A DNA stretch of 64,000 bases, taken from positions 2,294,001 to 2,358,000 of the forward strand of contig LR134136.1 in NCBI GenBank assembly GCA_900635495.1, in the 5' to 3' direction. Positions 15,897 to 22,958 of the stretch are shown here, one piece after another; the first letter of the stretch is position 1, and every line of letters begins with the position of its first letter. The notes under the pieces were generated by a model. The model was not told where the DNA came from. It saw only the letters and a list, made by a program, of their open reading frames with translations, and searched no databases. The position numbers were made by a program, and so were the translations under genes. Origin of the DNA: Atlantibacter hermannii (GTDB lineage: Bacteria; Pseudomonadota; Gammaproteobacteria; Enterobacterales; Enterobacteriaceae).

Positions 15897-17939
15897 ATGC
15901 AACAATCAAACCCCTTTTTTAGCGTCAGCCTGAAGCCTTATCAGGCCCCGCCTTTTGATGAAATTCGCGATGAGCATTACCGCCCGGCCTTTGATGAAGC
16001 GGTTCGCATTAAGCGCCAGGAAATTGCCGACATCGCCGCCTGTCAGGAAGCGCCCAGTTTTGATAACACCTATCTGGCGCTGGAGCTGAGCGGCCAAATG
16101 CTTAACCGCGTCACCAGCGTCTTTTTCGCGATGACCTCGGCGCATACCAATGACTATCTCCAGGAGCTGGATGAAGCGTTCTCGGCGGAACTGGCAGCAC
16201 TGGCAGATGAAATTTATTTAAACCCGGTGCTGTTCAGCCGTCTCGATACTGTCTGGCAACAACGCCACGCCATGGCGCCGGACGCGGAAGCGTTGCGCCT
16301 GATTGAAGTGGTCTGGCAAAACTTTATGCTGGCCGGGGCCACATTATCCCCGGAGCAGAAAACCGAACTGAAGGCGATTAACCAGTCGCTGGCGCGCCTG
16401 GTCAGCCAGTTTAATCAGCACTTGCTGGCCGCAGATAAAACCGGTGGTCTGGAGATTGACGACGTCAGCCAGCTGGCGGGACTGTCGGAGGCGGATATTC
16501 AGGCCGCCGCCCAGGCAGCGGCAGATAAGGGGCTCGACGGCCGCTGGTGGCTGGCGCTGCTCAACACCACCCAGCAACCGGCGCTCCAGTCGCTGGAAAA
16601 CCGCGCGGTGCGTGAAGCCCTCTTCAAAGCAGGCTGGCACCGTACGGAGAAGGGCGATGCCAACGACACACGGGCAATTGTGACCCGGCTGGCGATGCTG
16701 CGTGCGGAGAAAGCGGCCTTATTAGGATTTGACGATTACGCCTCCTGGAGCATTGCCAGCCAGATGGCGAAAACCCCGGATGCGGCGCTGGGATTTATGC
16801 GTGCCATCGTCCCGGCGGCCACGGCGCGAGCGCGTCAGGAACTGGCGGATATTCAGACCTGCATCGACAAGCAGCAGGGCGGATTCAGCGCCCGCGCCTG
16901 GGACTGGGCTTTTTATGCCGAACAGGTCCGGCGTGAGAAGTACGCTTTGGATGAAAACCAACTGCGGGCCTATTTTGCACTCGATCGGGTGCTGGAAGAC
17001 GGCGTGTTCTGGGCTGCCAGCCAGCTGTTCGGTCTTAAGTTTGTGCCGCGTCATGATATTGCGGTGTATCACCCTGACGTGCGGGTTTGGGAAATTTTTG
17101 ACCGCAATGGCGAGGGGCTGGCGCTGTTCTATGGCGATTTCTTTGCCCGCGACAGCAAAGGCGGCGGCGCATGGATGGGCAATTTTGTTGAGCAGTCCAC
17201 GCTGCTCGGCAACAGGCCGGTGATTTACAACGTATGCAACTACCTGAAACCTGCGCCGGGACAACCTGCATTGCTCTCATGGGATGATGTCATTACGTTG
17301 TTCCATGAGTTTGGCCATACGCTGCATGGGCTGTTTGCCAACCAGCGTTTTGCCACGCTGTCCGGCACCAATACGCCCCGTGACTTCGTGGAGTTCCCGT
17401 CCCAGATTAATGAGCACTGGGCGAGCCACCCCGAAGTATTTGCCCGCTATGCGCGCCACTATCAACACGGCGAACCGATGCCAGAGGCGCTGCGTGACAG
17501 CCTGTTCCGGGCGGCGCAGTTCAATAAAGGCTACGACATGACCGAACTGCTGGCGGCGGCGTTGCTGGATATGAACTGGCACACCCGCAAACAGGGCGAA
17601 CCGCTGGACAGCGTGGCGGAATTTGAGCGCCAGGCGCTGACGCGGGAAAAGGTCTGGATGGAGACAGTGCCGCCCCGTTATCGCAGCAGTTATTTCGCCC
17701 ATATCTTCGGTGGTGGTTACGCGGCGGGTTATTACGCCTACCTGTGGACCCAAATGTTAGCGGATGATGGCTATCAGTGGTTTGTCGGGCAGGGCGGACT
17801 CACGCCGGAGAATGGCCAGCGCTTTCGGGAGGCGATTTTGTCACGCGGCAACAGTAGCGATTTAGAAGCGCTGTATCGCGACTGGCGCGGCCACGATCCG
17901 CAAATCGAACCGATGTTGAAGCATCGCGGTCTGGCGTAA
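15897..17939 (+). CDS. dcp: Peptidyl-dipeptidase Dcp
   Basis: A 680-residue M3-family zinc metallopeptidase that removes dipeptides from the C-terminus of peptides. The zinc motif HEFGHTLHGLF is at about residues 470-480, with the third ligand in FPSQINEHWASHPE downstream. There is no signal peptide. Length and the C-terminal IEPMLKHRGL match E. coli Dcp. A hairpin follows the stop. Confidence 0.96.
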   Translation: MQQSNPFFSVSLKPYQAPPFDEIRDEHYRPAFDEAVRIKRQEIADIAACQEAPSFDNTYLALELSGQMLNRVTSVFFAMTSAHTNDYLQELDEAFSAELAALADEIYLNPVLFSRLDTVWQQRHAMAPDAEALRLIEVVWQNFMLAGATLSPEQKTELKAINQSLARLVSQFNQHLLAADKTGGLEIDDVSQLAGLSEADIQAAAQAAADKGLDGRWWLALLNTTQQPALQSLENRAVREALFKAGWHRTEKGDANDTRAIVTRLAMLRAEKAALLGFDDYASWSIASQMAKTPDAALGFMRAIVPAATARARQELADIQTCIDKQQGGFSARAWDWAFYAEQVRREKYALDENQLRAYFALDRVLEDGVFWAASQLFGLKFVPRHDIAVYHPDVRVWEIFDRNGEGLALFYGDFFARDSKGGGAWMGNFVEQSTLLGNRPVIYNVCNYLKPAPGQPALLSWDDVITLFHEFGHTLHGLFANQRFATLSGTNTPRDFVEFPSQINEHWASHPEVFARYARHYQHGEPMPEALRDSLFRAAQFNKGYDMTELLAAALLDMNWHTRKQGEPLDSVAEFERQALTREKVWMETVPPRYRSSYFAHIFGGGYAAGYYAYLWTQMLADDGYQWFVGQGGLTPENGQRFREAILSRGNSSDLEALYRDWRGHDPQIEPMLKHRGLA

Positions 17940-17950
17940 TAAACCTGCGC

Positions 17951-17975
17951 GCTAAACCGGTGTGGCCGGTTTAGC
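17951..17975. terminator. Terminator after dcp
   Basis: GCTAAACCGG and CCGGTTTAGC form a perfect 10-bp stem with a TGTGG loop, between dcp and a convergent broken gene. The trailing GTTACGTCTT is a weak U tract, so it may act in both directions. Confidence 0.6.
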
Positions 17976-17986
17976 GTTACGTCTTA

Positions 17987-18360
17987 TCAGGCGGTTTGTT
18001 GGTCGGCAGCAGGGTTTTGACTGGCGGCGGGCTGTTGCGTTATTGGCAGTCCGTCGCCCACCCCCTTCGGTTTAATCAGCGGCTTCACCCCGGAGCCGGT
18101 CACCGCCAGCGGCACGCCTTTTTCCAGCCATGCGCCTGGCGCGCTTTCTGGGCCGCATTGAGCGGGCGCTCAACCCACACCAGAATATGATCGCTGGATC
18201 CCTGACTTAAATCGGGTTTGCTGATTGCCCCGGCCAGCACCTCAACGTGAAACTCTTCCCCGGCATAGCGAATCGCTTCCAGCCACAGTTCAACGGTATC
18301 GGTGAAGTTGGCACCCATGATCAGCATCTAAAAGCCGCGGCGGAACGGTGTGCGAATCAT
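17987..18360 (-). pseudogene. Unidentified degraded gene (one in-frame amber, one frameshift)
   Basis: A coherent protein reading can be followed but not in one frame. From an ATG at 18360 it reads ten residues (MIRTPFRRGF), meets TAG, then continues MLIMGANFTDTVELWLEAI and on to ARQAHGWKK near 18115. A one-base shift there gives GVPLAVTGSGVKPLIKPKG and a stop at 17987. The composition of the second part (proline- and glutamine-rich end) is continuous with the first. I do not recognise the family. It may be a real remnant or carry sequencing errors. Confidence 0.45.
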
Positions 18361-18961
18361 TGAGTATATGTGATTTTGAGATAAGTGCAGGCAAATGGAC
18401 TGGTTAAGCTATTGTACTTACAGTGTTTTTTGTGGACAAACCGATTTGGGAGAATAGTGGAACGTAGGGGGAATCAGAGAAAAAACAAAGTTAACCAACC
18501 TTAAAATAACCTTAAGCAGAGAAAATAATTATTTAAATGACAAATTCACTATGGCTAAAAAAGAATCGAGTGTGAAAATAATCCACGTTTCCGGTTAATT
18601 CTTATCGCATTCTGCACATAAAAAAACCGCCCGGATAACCTTAAGCAGTGATTTAACGTAAATGAAATAGCTATAAATATTTTTAAATAATATACTTTTA
18701 TTCCTAAATTTTCGTTTTGAGGGCGAGAAAATTCCTGAACGCAGGCTTTTTATGATGCGGTAAATGACGGTTTTATTACAGGTAAAGTCTTATCTTTTTG
18801 TTTTTTAAGAGTAATATCTCCAGTAACATTTTTTGTTCGTGAAATTTCGACAATTTACATTAAAAAATGAATTATCTGGTAAAACGTTGCCTAACCAATG
18901 TACGTCGCGGTTTTATGGCAAATTTGTAACGGTATCCCATTCCGGGTACTTAAGGTGTTTT
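18361..18961. other. AT-rich intergenic region upstream of lpxP
   Basis: About 600 bases of clearly lower GC than the flanks. No gene longer than a few codons is supported. It contains a PmrA-type box (18500-18516), the 14-base direct repeat ATAACCTTAAGCAG at 18506-18519 and 18635-18648, and a TAAGGTG ribosome site just before lpxP. A 12-codon reading frame starts at 18538 (MTNSLWLKKNRV) but has no clear ribosome site. The low GC suggests acquired or fast-evolving DNA. Confidence 0.6.
18500..18516 (+). promoter_or_regulatory. PmrA (BasR)-type box
   Basis: CTTAAA-ATAAC-CTTAAG at 18500-18516 matches the PmrA direct-repeat consensus of two YTTAAK half-sites five bases apart, with one mismatch. 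AT-rich -10-like sequences (TAATTA 18526-18531 or TATTTA 18530-18535) lie at a suitable distance on the plus strand. The next gene downstream is lpxP, a lipid A acyltransferase, which fits PmrA biology, though the leader would be about 420 bases. Confidence 0.45.
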
Positions 18962-19887
18962 ATGTGTGATCGTTCGGGTTTTAAAACCAATTTTTACATC
19001 CTAAATATTGGTTGACATGGTTTGGCCTCGCTTTTTTATGGTTATTGGTACAGTTTCCTTATCCTGTCATTCGGATGATGGGTTTTCGCGCTGGTAAACT
19101 TTCGCGCCCCTTTTTAAAACGACGTGAAGCCATTGCGCGGAAAAACATCGCGTTATGCTTTCCCCACCTGACGGCTGACGATATCGAACGTCTGGTTGCA
19201 GAGAATTTCAAATCGCTGGGTATGGCGCTGCTCGAAACGGGCATGGCGTGGTTTTGGTCCGACCGGCGTGTACGCAAATATTTTGATGTTGAAGGGTTGC
19301 ACAACCTCCACCTTGCTGCTGCTCAAAAGCGCGGCGTGATGGTGGTGGGCGTCCACTTTATGTCACTGGAGCTCGGCGGGCGGATCATGGGCTTGTGCCA
19401 GCCGATGATGGCAACCTATCGTCCCCACAACAATCCGATGATGGAATGGGCGCAAACAAAAGGGCGCATGCGTTCAAACAAAGCGATGATCGATCGCCGG
19501 AATCTGAAAGGCATGGTCAGCGCGTTGAAAAAAGGCGAGTCCGTATGGTTTGCCCCGGATCAGGATTACGGTATTAAGGGCAGTTGCTTTGCGCCGTTTT
19601 TTGCCGTCAAAGATGTGGCGACCACAAACGGTACTTTTGTTCTTTCCCGGCTTTCACGTTCGGCATTGCTTACCGTTACCATGGTAAGACGTGCGGATAA
19701 TAGCGGGTACCGTCTGTTTATTTCACCGGAAATAAATAATTACCCAACTAACGAAGCTGATGCGGCCGCTTTTACGAACCGAATAATTGAACAGGAAATC
19801 CTGCGCGCGCCGGAACAATATTTATGGGTGCACCGTCGTTTTAAAACCCGTCCCGCCGGAGAGGACTCTTTATACCTTCATTCGTAA
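18962..19887 (+). CDS. lpxP: Lipid A palmitoleoyl acyltransferase LpxP, frameshifted near codon 8
   Basis: LpxP transfers a palmitoleoyl chain to Kdo2-lipid IVA, usually at low temperature. The body is well conserved: membrane segment WFGLAFLWLLVQFPYP, catalytic HxxxxE in VHFMSLELGG, then APDQDYGIKGSCFAPFF and QYLWVHRRFKTRP. The natural start appears to be ATG 18962 with TAAGGTG upstream, reading MCDRSGFK. One A is missing from the run 18983-18986; with five A the frame continues NQFLHPKYWLTW, aligning residue for residue with E. coli LpxP. As read, only a TTG at 19012 without a ribosome site opens the frame (291 residues, lacking about 17). Expression may be lost or the base may be a sequencing error. 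Confidence 0.85.
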
Positions 19888-19947
19888 GTCTGCCTGGCTG
19901 TTATTATTGAATAAGCTCACAGCCTGAAAAATTTGTCGCTATTTTAC

Positions 19948-19980
19948 CAGCCATCTCTCGGTTTTGCCGATTGATGGCTG
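19948..19980. repeat. Hairpin-forming inverted repeat after lpxP
   Basis: CAGCCATC (19948-19955) pairs with GATGGCTG (19973-19980), with a nested CGG/CCG stem inside. It lacks a U tract but lies where a terminator for lpxP would be expected. Confidence 0.4.
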
Positions 19981-20019
19981 CTATATATGGCGCACTTTTT
20001 AAGACGCACTTCGGCAAAT

Positions 20020-20196
20020 ATGAACTGGATTTATTATCGTGGCGAATGGTACCAGATTACCATCGTGACTAAAGATGAAGAGTATCGCTTAACCCGGCCT
20101 GGCCACCGCACCCATATTACGATGACACGTCAGGGCCTTGAGCGCGCCTTACGTGAATATTACCGTCTGGCACTGGAACCTCTCAGCCAGCGCTGA
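20020..20196 (+). CDS. Hypothetical small protein
   Basis: A 58-residue basic, aromatic-rich protein starting MNWIYYRGEWYQITIV and containing HRTHITMTRQGLERALREYY. I do not recognise the family. An in-frame ATG at 19987 would add eleven residues; neither start has a strong ribosome site. It ends three bases before the convergent gene at 20200-20472. Codon use and the tight convergent spacing suggest a real gene, but the evidence is modest. Confidence 0.5.
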   Translation: MNWIYYRGEWYQITIVTKDEEYRLTRPGHRTHITMTRQGLERALREYYRLALEPLSQR

Positions 20197-20199
20197 TAA

Positions 20200-20472
20200 T
20201 TACATGCTGCGTTCGTCCTCAAGATAATCCAGCCCGTCGGCACTAATTCGCGTTTCCTGAGAATTGATACGCCATGCCCGCTGGGCTACGTGGTAATTCA
20301 TGGAGGTATGAATAAACCCTTTTTCCTGGAGATATAACAGGTGCCCATCCAGGGTCATTTCATCACCGACGGCCGCCGCCAGCCCGGCATAGTCTTCTGC
20401 TTCAAGAGGAAGCGGATACAGATCTTCAAGTTTATTGAGGATGGTTCGCAAATGGCTTTTTGAAATTCGCAT
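20200..20472 (-). CDS. Hypothetical protein, winged-helix-like
   Basis: A 90-residue protein not recognised by name. The layout resembles a small winged-helix domain: an N-terminal helix MRISKSHLRTILNKLED, a segment MTLDGHLLYLQEKGFIHT, then a wing-like stretch RAWRINSQETRISADGLDYLED. Phrases such as TLDGHLLYLQEKG and ISADGLDYL recur in short phage and host proteins that may bind DNA. There is no catalytic motif. It is convergent with the preceding small gene. Confidence 0.6.
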   Translation of the reverse strand: MRISKSHLRTILNKLEDLYPLPLEAEDYAGLAAAVGDEMTLDGHLLYLQEKGFIHTSMNYHVAQRAWRINSQETRISADGLDYLEDERSM

Positions 20473-20620
20473 GGCACGGGCCCTTACCGTGTGAGGATAA
20501 AGATAACTATAGATAATGCGGCTGTAAGCGCCTCATGTGCCTGAAAATATATCTGCGGCGGGGGTTGCGAACCTGGCCTGACGCTGCGTATTCTGCCCGG
20601 ACACGCTGTCGGGAGGGATG

Positions 20621-20956
20621 ATGGGATTATTGTTAAAAGCCACACTGGGCGCGCTGATCGTTGTGTTAATCGCGTTACTATCACGCACTAAAAATTATTA
20701 TATCGCCGGGTTGATCCCTTTATTTCCGACCTTCGCACTCATTGCGCATTATATTGTCGCCACCGAGCGCGGTGTCGAGGCGCTGCGCACCACCATTATT
20801 TTTGGGATGTGGTCGATCATTCCCTATTTTATTTACCTGGCGTCGCTGTGGTTTTTTACCGGAATGATGCGGGTGCCCTTCGCGCTGATCGCGGCGGTAG
20901 GGTGCTGGAGTATTAGCGCCTGGTTGCTGATTTTATGCTGGACCCGGTTGCATTAG
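20621..20956 (+). CDS. ydgC: GlpM-family inner-membrane protein YdgC
   Basis: A 111-residue integral membrane protein with four hydrophobic segments, matching E. coli YdgC in length and sequence: MGLLLKATLGALIVVL, TKNYYIAGLIPLFPTFALIAHYIVA, MWSIIPYFIYLASLWFFTGMMR. The function is unknown; GlpM has been linked to alginate production in Pseudomonas. Two adjacent ATGs exist (20618 and 20621). I chose the second because the family starts MGL and the GGGAGGG ribosome site is then better spaced. Confidence 0.88.
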   Translation: MGLLLKATLGALIVVLIALLSRTKNYYIAGLIPLFPTFALIAHYIVATERGVEALRTTIIFGMWSIIPYFIYLASLWFFTGMMRVPFALIAAVGCWSISAWLLILCWTRLH

Positions 20957-20969
20957 CCTTTCTGCGCTT

Positions 20970-20986
20970 CGTTTACTTCCCGTTGA
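20970..20986 (+). promoter_or_regulatory. PhoP-type box upstream of candidate MgrR
   Basis: CGTTTA-CTTCC-CGTTGA matches the PhoP direct repeat (G/T)GTTTA-N5-(G/T)GTTTA with a few mismatches. It lies downstream of ydgC and upstream of a plus-strand stretch ending in a strong terminator. MgrR and mgtS, which lie together in E. coli, are both PhoPQ-regulated, so a PhoP site is expected here. Confidence 0.45.
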
Positions 20987-21049
20987 GCATTCGACTGTTA
21001 CGTTCAAAGGGTATTCCGGCGTTCTCTTTGCCATTGAGAACCACGCGAA

Positions 21050-21200
21050 GACGATTCAGTAACGCCCTGATTAATTACCGTTGTGGCAAGGCGCCATTTG
21101 CGTAACAGCAAAATGTTCGGCAGCAACAACCTTAATTATCACAGGGAAAAGATCTATCCATGCAAGCATTTTACCGTCAGTTCGCTGGCGGTTTTTTTTG
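21050..21200 (+). ncRNA. mgrR: Candidate MgrR small RNA
   Basis: A non-coding plus-strand stretch ends in an intrinsic terminator at 21173-21199 (ACCGTCAG-TTCG-CTGGCGGT followed by eight T). It is convergent with mgtS; in E. coli the PhoPQ-regulated Hfq-dependent sRNA mgrR lies next to mgtS. E. coli MgrR is about 98 nt and represses eptB and ygdQ. I could not verify the sequence against MgrR, and the 5' end is not determined; if the PhoP box at 20970 drives it directly the transcript would be about 190 nt. Confidence 0.45.
21173..21199 (+). terminator. Intrinsic terminator of the candidate sRNA
   Basis: A stem ACCGTCAG/CTGGCGGT with a stable TTCG tetraloop is followed by a run of eight T. 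This is one of the best Rho-independent terminators in the window and implies a short plus-strand transcript in the otherwise empty region. Confidence 0.75.
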
Positions 21201-21228
21201 CTTTTTGCTGACGGTTTCTGATAAAAAG

Positions 21229-21270
21229 CAAAAGGCCCCTCGATGTGCATATCCACGAGGGGCCTGTCTC
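21229..21270 (-). terminator. Intrinsic terminator of mgtS
   Basis: On the minus strand AGGCCCCTCG pairs with CGAGGGGCCT around a 16-base loop, followed by TTTGCTTTTTAT. It ends the mgtS transcript about 25 bases after the stop codon. Confidence 0.75.
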
Positions 21271-21292
21271 TGGAAGGGACTATCTCCGTTCA

Positions 21293-21388
21293 TTAATCAT
21301 CCCATTTGTGGCTGAAATAAGCGGCAAGAAAACCGGAAAAAAGAATAATACCCAGTACTGCCATAAATACGTTCATATTGCCCAGCAT
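21293..21388 (-). CDS. mgtS: Small membrane protein MgtS (YneM)
   Basis: A 31-residue single-pass inner-membrane protein, too short for most gene finders. It starts MLGNMNVFMAVLGIILF and ends AAYFSHKWDD, which I recall as identical or nearly identical to E. coli MgtS. MgtS is induced by low Mg2+ through PhoPQ, stabilises the Mg2+ importer MgtA and modulates PitA. A GGAGG ribosome site lies eight bases upstream of the ATG, and an intrinsic terminator follows. Confidence 0.92.
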   Translation of the reverse strand: MLGNMNVFMAVLGIILFSGFLAAYFSHKWDD

Positions 21389-21511
21389 GATGGACCTCCA
21401 TTTATTTGCTGATAAAACCTCACTTAATAAAAAAATAACCTCAACCGAGTGCACAAAGCATATCGCACCCAACCTAAACAAAAGCAGAACTGTGTGAAGA
21501 TAATGCGACCC

Positions 21512-22473
21512 TCAGGTAAAACTTTTACGATAAGCCGCAGGCGAAACGGAAAAATGTTGCTGAAAGTGATAGCGCAGCGTACTGGAACTGCCAAATCCCA
21601 CCTGGATGGCAATGCTGTCCAGTGAAAGCCGGGTTTTTTCCAGCATCCCACGGGCGCGCATCAGACGTTCATTCAACAACCAGCGTGCAGGCGTGGTGCC
21701 GGTAGCATCCTGAAAACGGCGCAGAAAAGTGCGCGGGCTCATTCCGGCGCGGCTGGCTAATGACGCGACCGTGTGATTGTCCGCCAGTTGCTGATGCAGA
21801 TAGTCAAACAGCAGGCCCAGGCGTTTACTCTCCCGGGCAACCGGCACCGGCCTGACAATGTTTTGCGTCTGGCCGCCGTCACGATGGGGCTGCACCACCA
21901 AACGCCGCGCTACGCTGTTGGTTGCCTCCTGGCCAAAATCCCGCCTGACCAGATGAAGACACAAATCAATGCCCGCCGCGCTACCGGCGGAGGTTAGCAC
22001 CGTGCCTTCATCCACGTACAGGACGTCGGGCACAACTTCAACGTCAGGGTAGCGCTGCTGCAACGTTTCCAGATAGCGCCAGTGGGTGGTTGCCCGACAT
22101 CCTTCGAGCAAACCGGCGGCGGCCAACACAAAGACGCCTGAACATATCGACAAAATTCGACATCCCCGGCGATGGGCTTCGCGCAACTGCTGACACAGCG
22201 CGTCAGGAACCGGTGTATCCGCGCCGCGCCAGCCGGGAACAATAACCGTACCGGCCTGGGCAATAAGCGACATATCGCCATCCGCCATCACCCGGACACC
22301 GCCTGTGGCACGCAACTCGCCTTCATCCACCGCCGCCACTGCGAACCGGTACCAGTCCGGCCCCAGTTCCGGGCGCGCCAGCCGAAGATCTCAACGGCGA
22401 CGCCGAATTCAAAGGTGCATAAACCGTCGTAGGCCAGCGCCACGACCAGCGGATTAGGAGGCGGGTTTTTCAT
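21512..22473 (-). pseudogene. FtrA-like AraC regulator with DJ-1/PfpI domain, frameshifted
   Basis: The protein would be about 320 residues: an N-terminal glutaminase-like (DJ-1/PfpI) domain and a C-terminal AraC DNA-binding domain. The first 31 residues from ATG 22473 (PLVVALAYDGLCTFEFGVAVEIFG) are in one frame; near 22383 one C appears to be missing. The rest, starting ARPELGPDWYRFAV, continues in another frame through the nucleophile-elbow-like CSGVFVLAAAGLLEG and the two helix-turn-helix motifs (VASLASRAGMSPRTFLRRF and IAIQVGFGSSSTLRYHF). It is divergent from a rhodanese gene, a pairing known for FtrA-type regulators in enterics. Confidence 0.78.
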
Positions 22474-22569
22474 ATTGTCATTATCCTGGCGAATTCTGTC
22501 AGTTTTGGCCGCAGCCCGTTCAGCGAGGGAAAGTTAGAGTAGTGTTAACACAAAACAGGAGCAAGACCC

Positions 22570-22958
22570 ATGAGCTATGTTACTGAGTTTCCCCCCGCAG
22601 AGCCGCAGCATGTTATCGCCCATTATCAACAACGTTTACGTTTGAGACCGACTGTGCCGACGTGCATGATGCCATTAGCCGCGGTGAAGCAGACTTTGTT
22701 CTGCTGCACGTGGTCGGTAATGAAACCACCTTCGCCCGCCGCCATATTCCCGGGGCAATTTTCCTGCCGCACCGTGAAATGACGCCGGCGCGCATGGCAG
22801 AATGGCCGCAGGAGACGCTGTTCGTGGTGTACTGCGCCGGGCCGCACTGTAATGGCGCGGATCGGGCCGCGCTGATCCTCGCCAGGATGGGGCGCTTGGT
22901 GAAAGTGATGCCGGGCGGCATCACCGGCTGGGCCGATGAGCAACTGCCTTTTGCCTAA
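22570..22958 (+). pseudogene. Rhodanese-like domain protein, frameshifted
   Basis: A single-domain rhodanese of about 128 residues, probably a sulfur-transfer or related enzyme. The start MSYVTEFPPAEPQHVIAHYQ is in one frame. At 22641-22643 three T occur where four restore the reading RFETDCADVHDAISRGEADF. The second frame carries the catalytic loop VVYCAGPHCNGADRAA with the active cysteine. The stop TAA overlaps the stop of the convergent sigma-54 regulator. It is divergent from the FtrA-like regulator, its likely controller. Confidence 0.75.

Noticed and set aside
18328..18333. TAG read as a special amino acid in the broken gene
   Set aside because: Enteric bacteria have no pyrrolysine system, and selenocysteine uses TGA. 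It is treated as a nonsense change or error.
18538..18576. Twelve-codon leader peptide MTNSLWLKKNRV before lpxP
   Set aside because: No ribosome site and no attenuator-like hairpins follow; short ATG frames are expected by chance in AT-rich DNA.
18977..18990. Programmed frameshifting at GGTTTTAAAACC in lpxP
   Set aside because: A -1 shift would restore the frame, but the site does not fit X-XXY-YYZ: re-pairing AAA at the next position would face TAA. Four-base runs are also short for transcriptional slippage. A lost base is simpler.
21160..21315. Possible small protein starting MQAFYRQFAGGFF on the plus strand
   Set aside because: The frame runs through the sRNA terminator and the antisense of the mgtS terminator, with a distant ribosome site. 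It looks like an accident of the terminator T tract.
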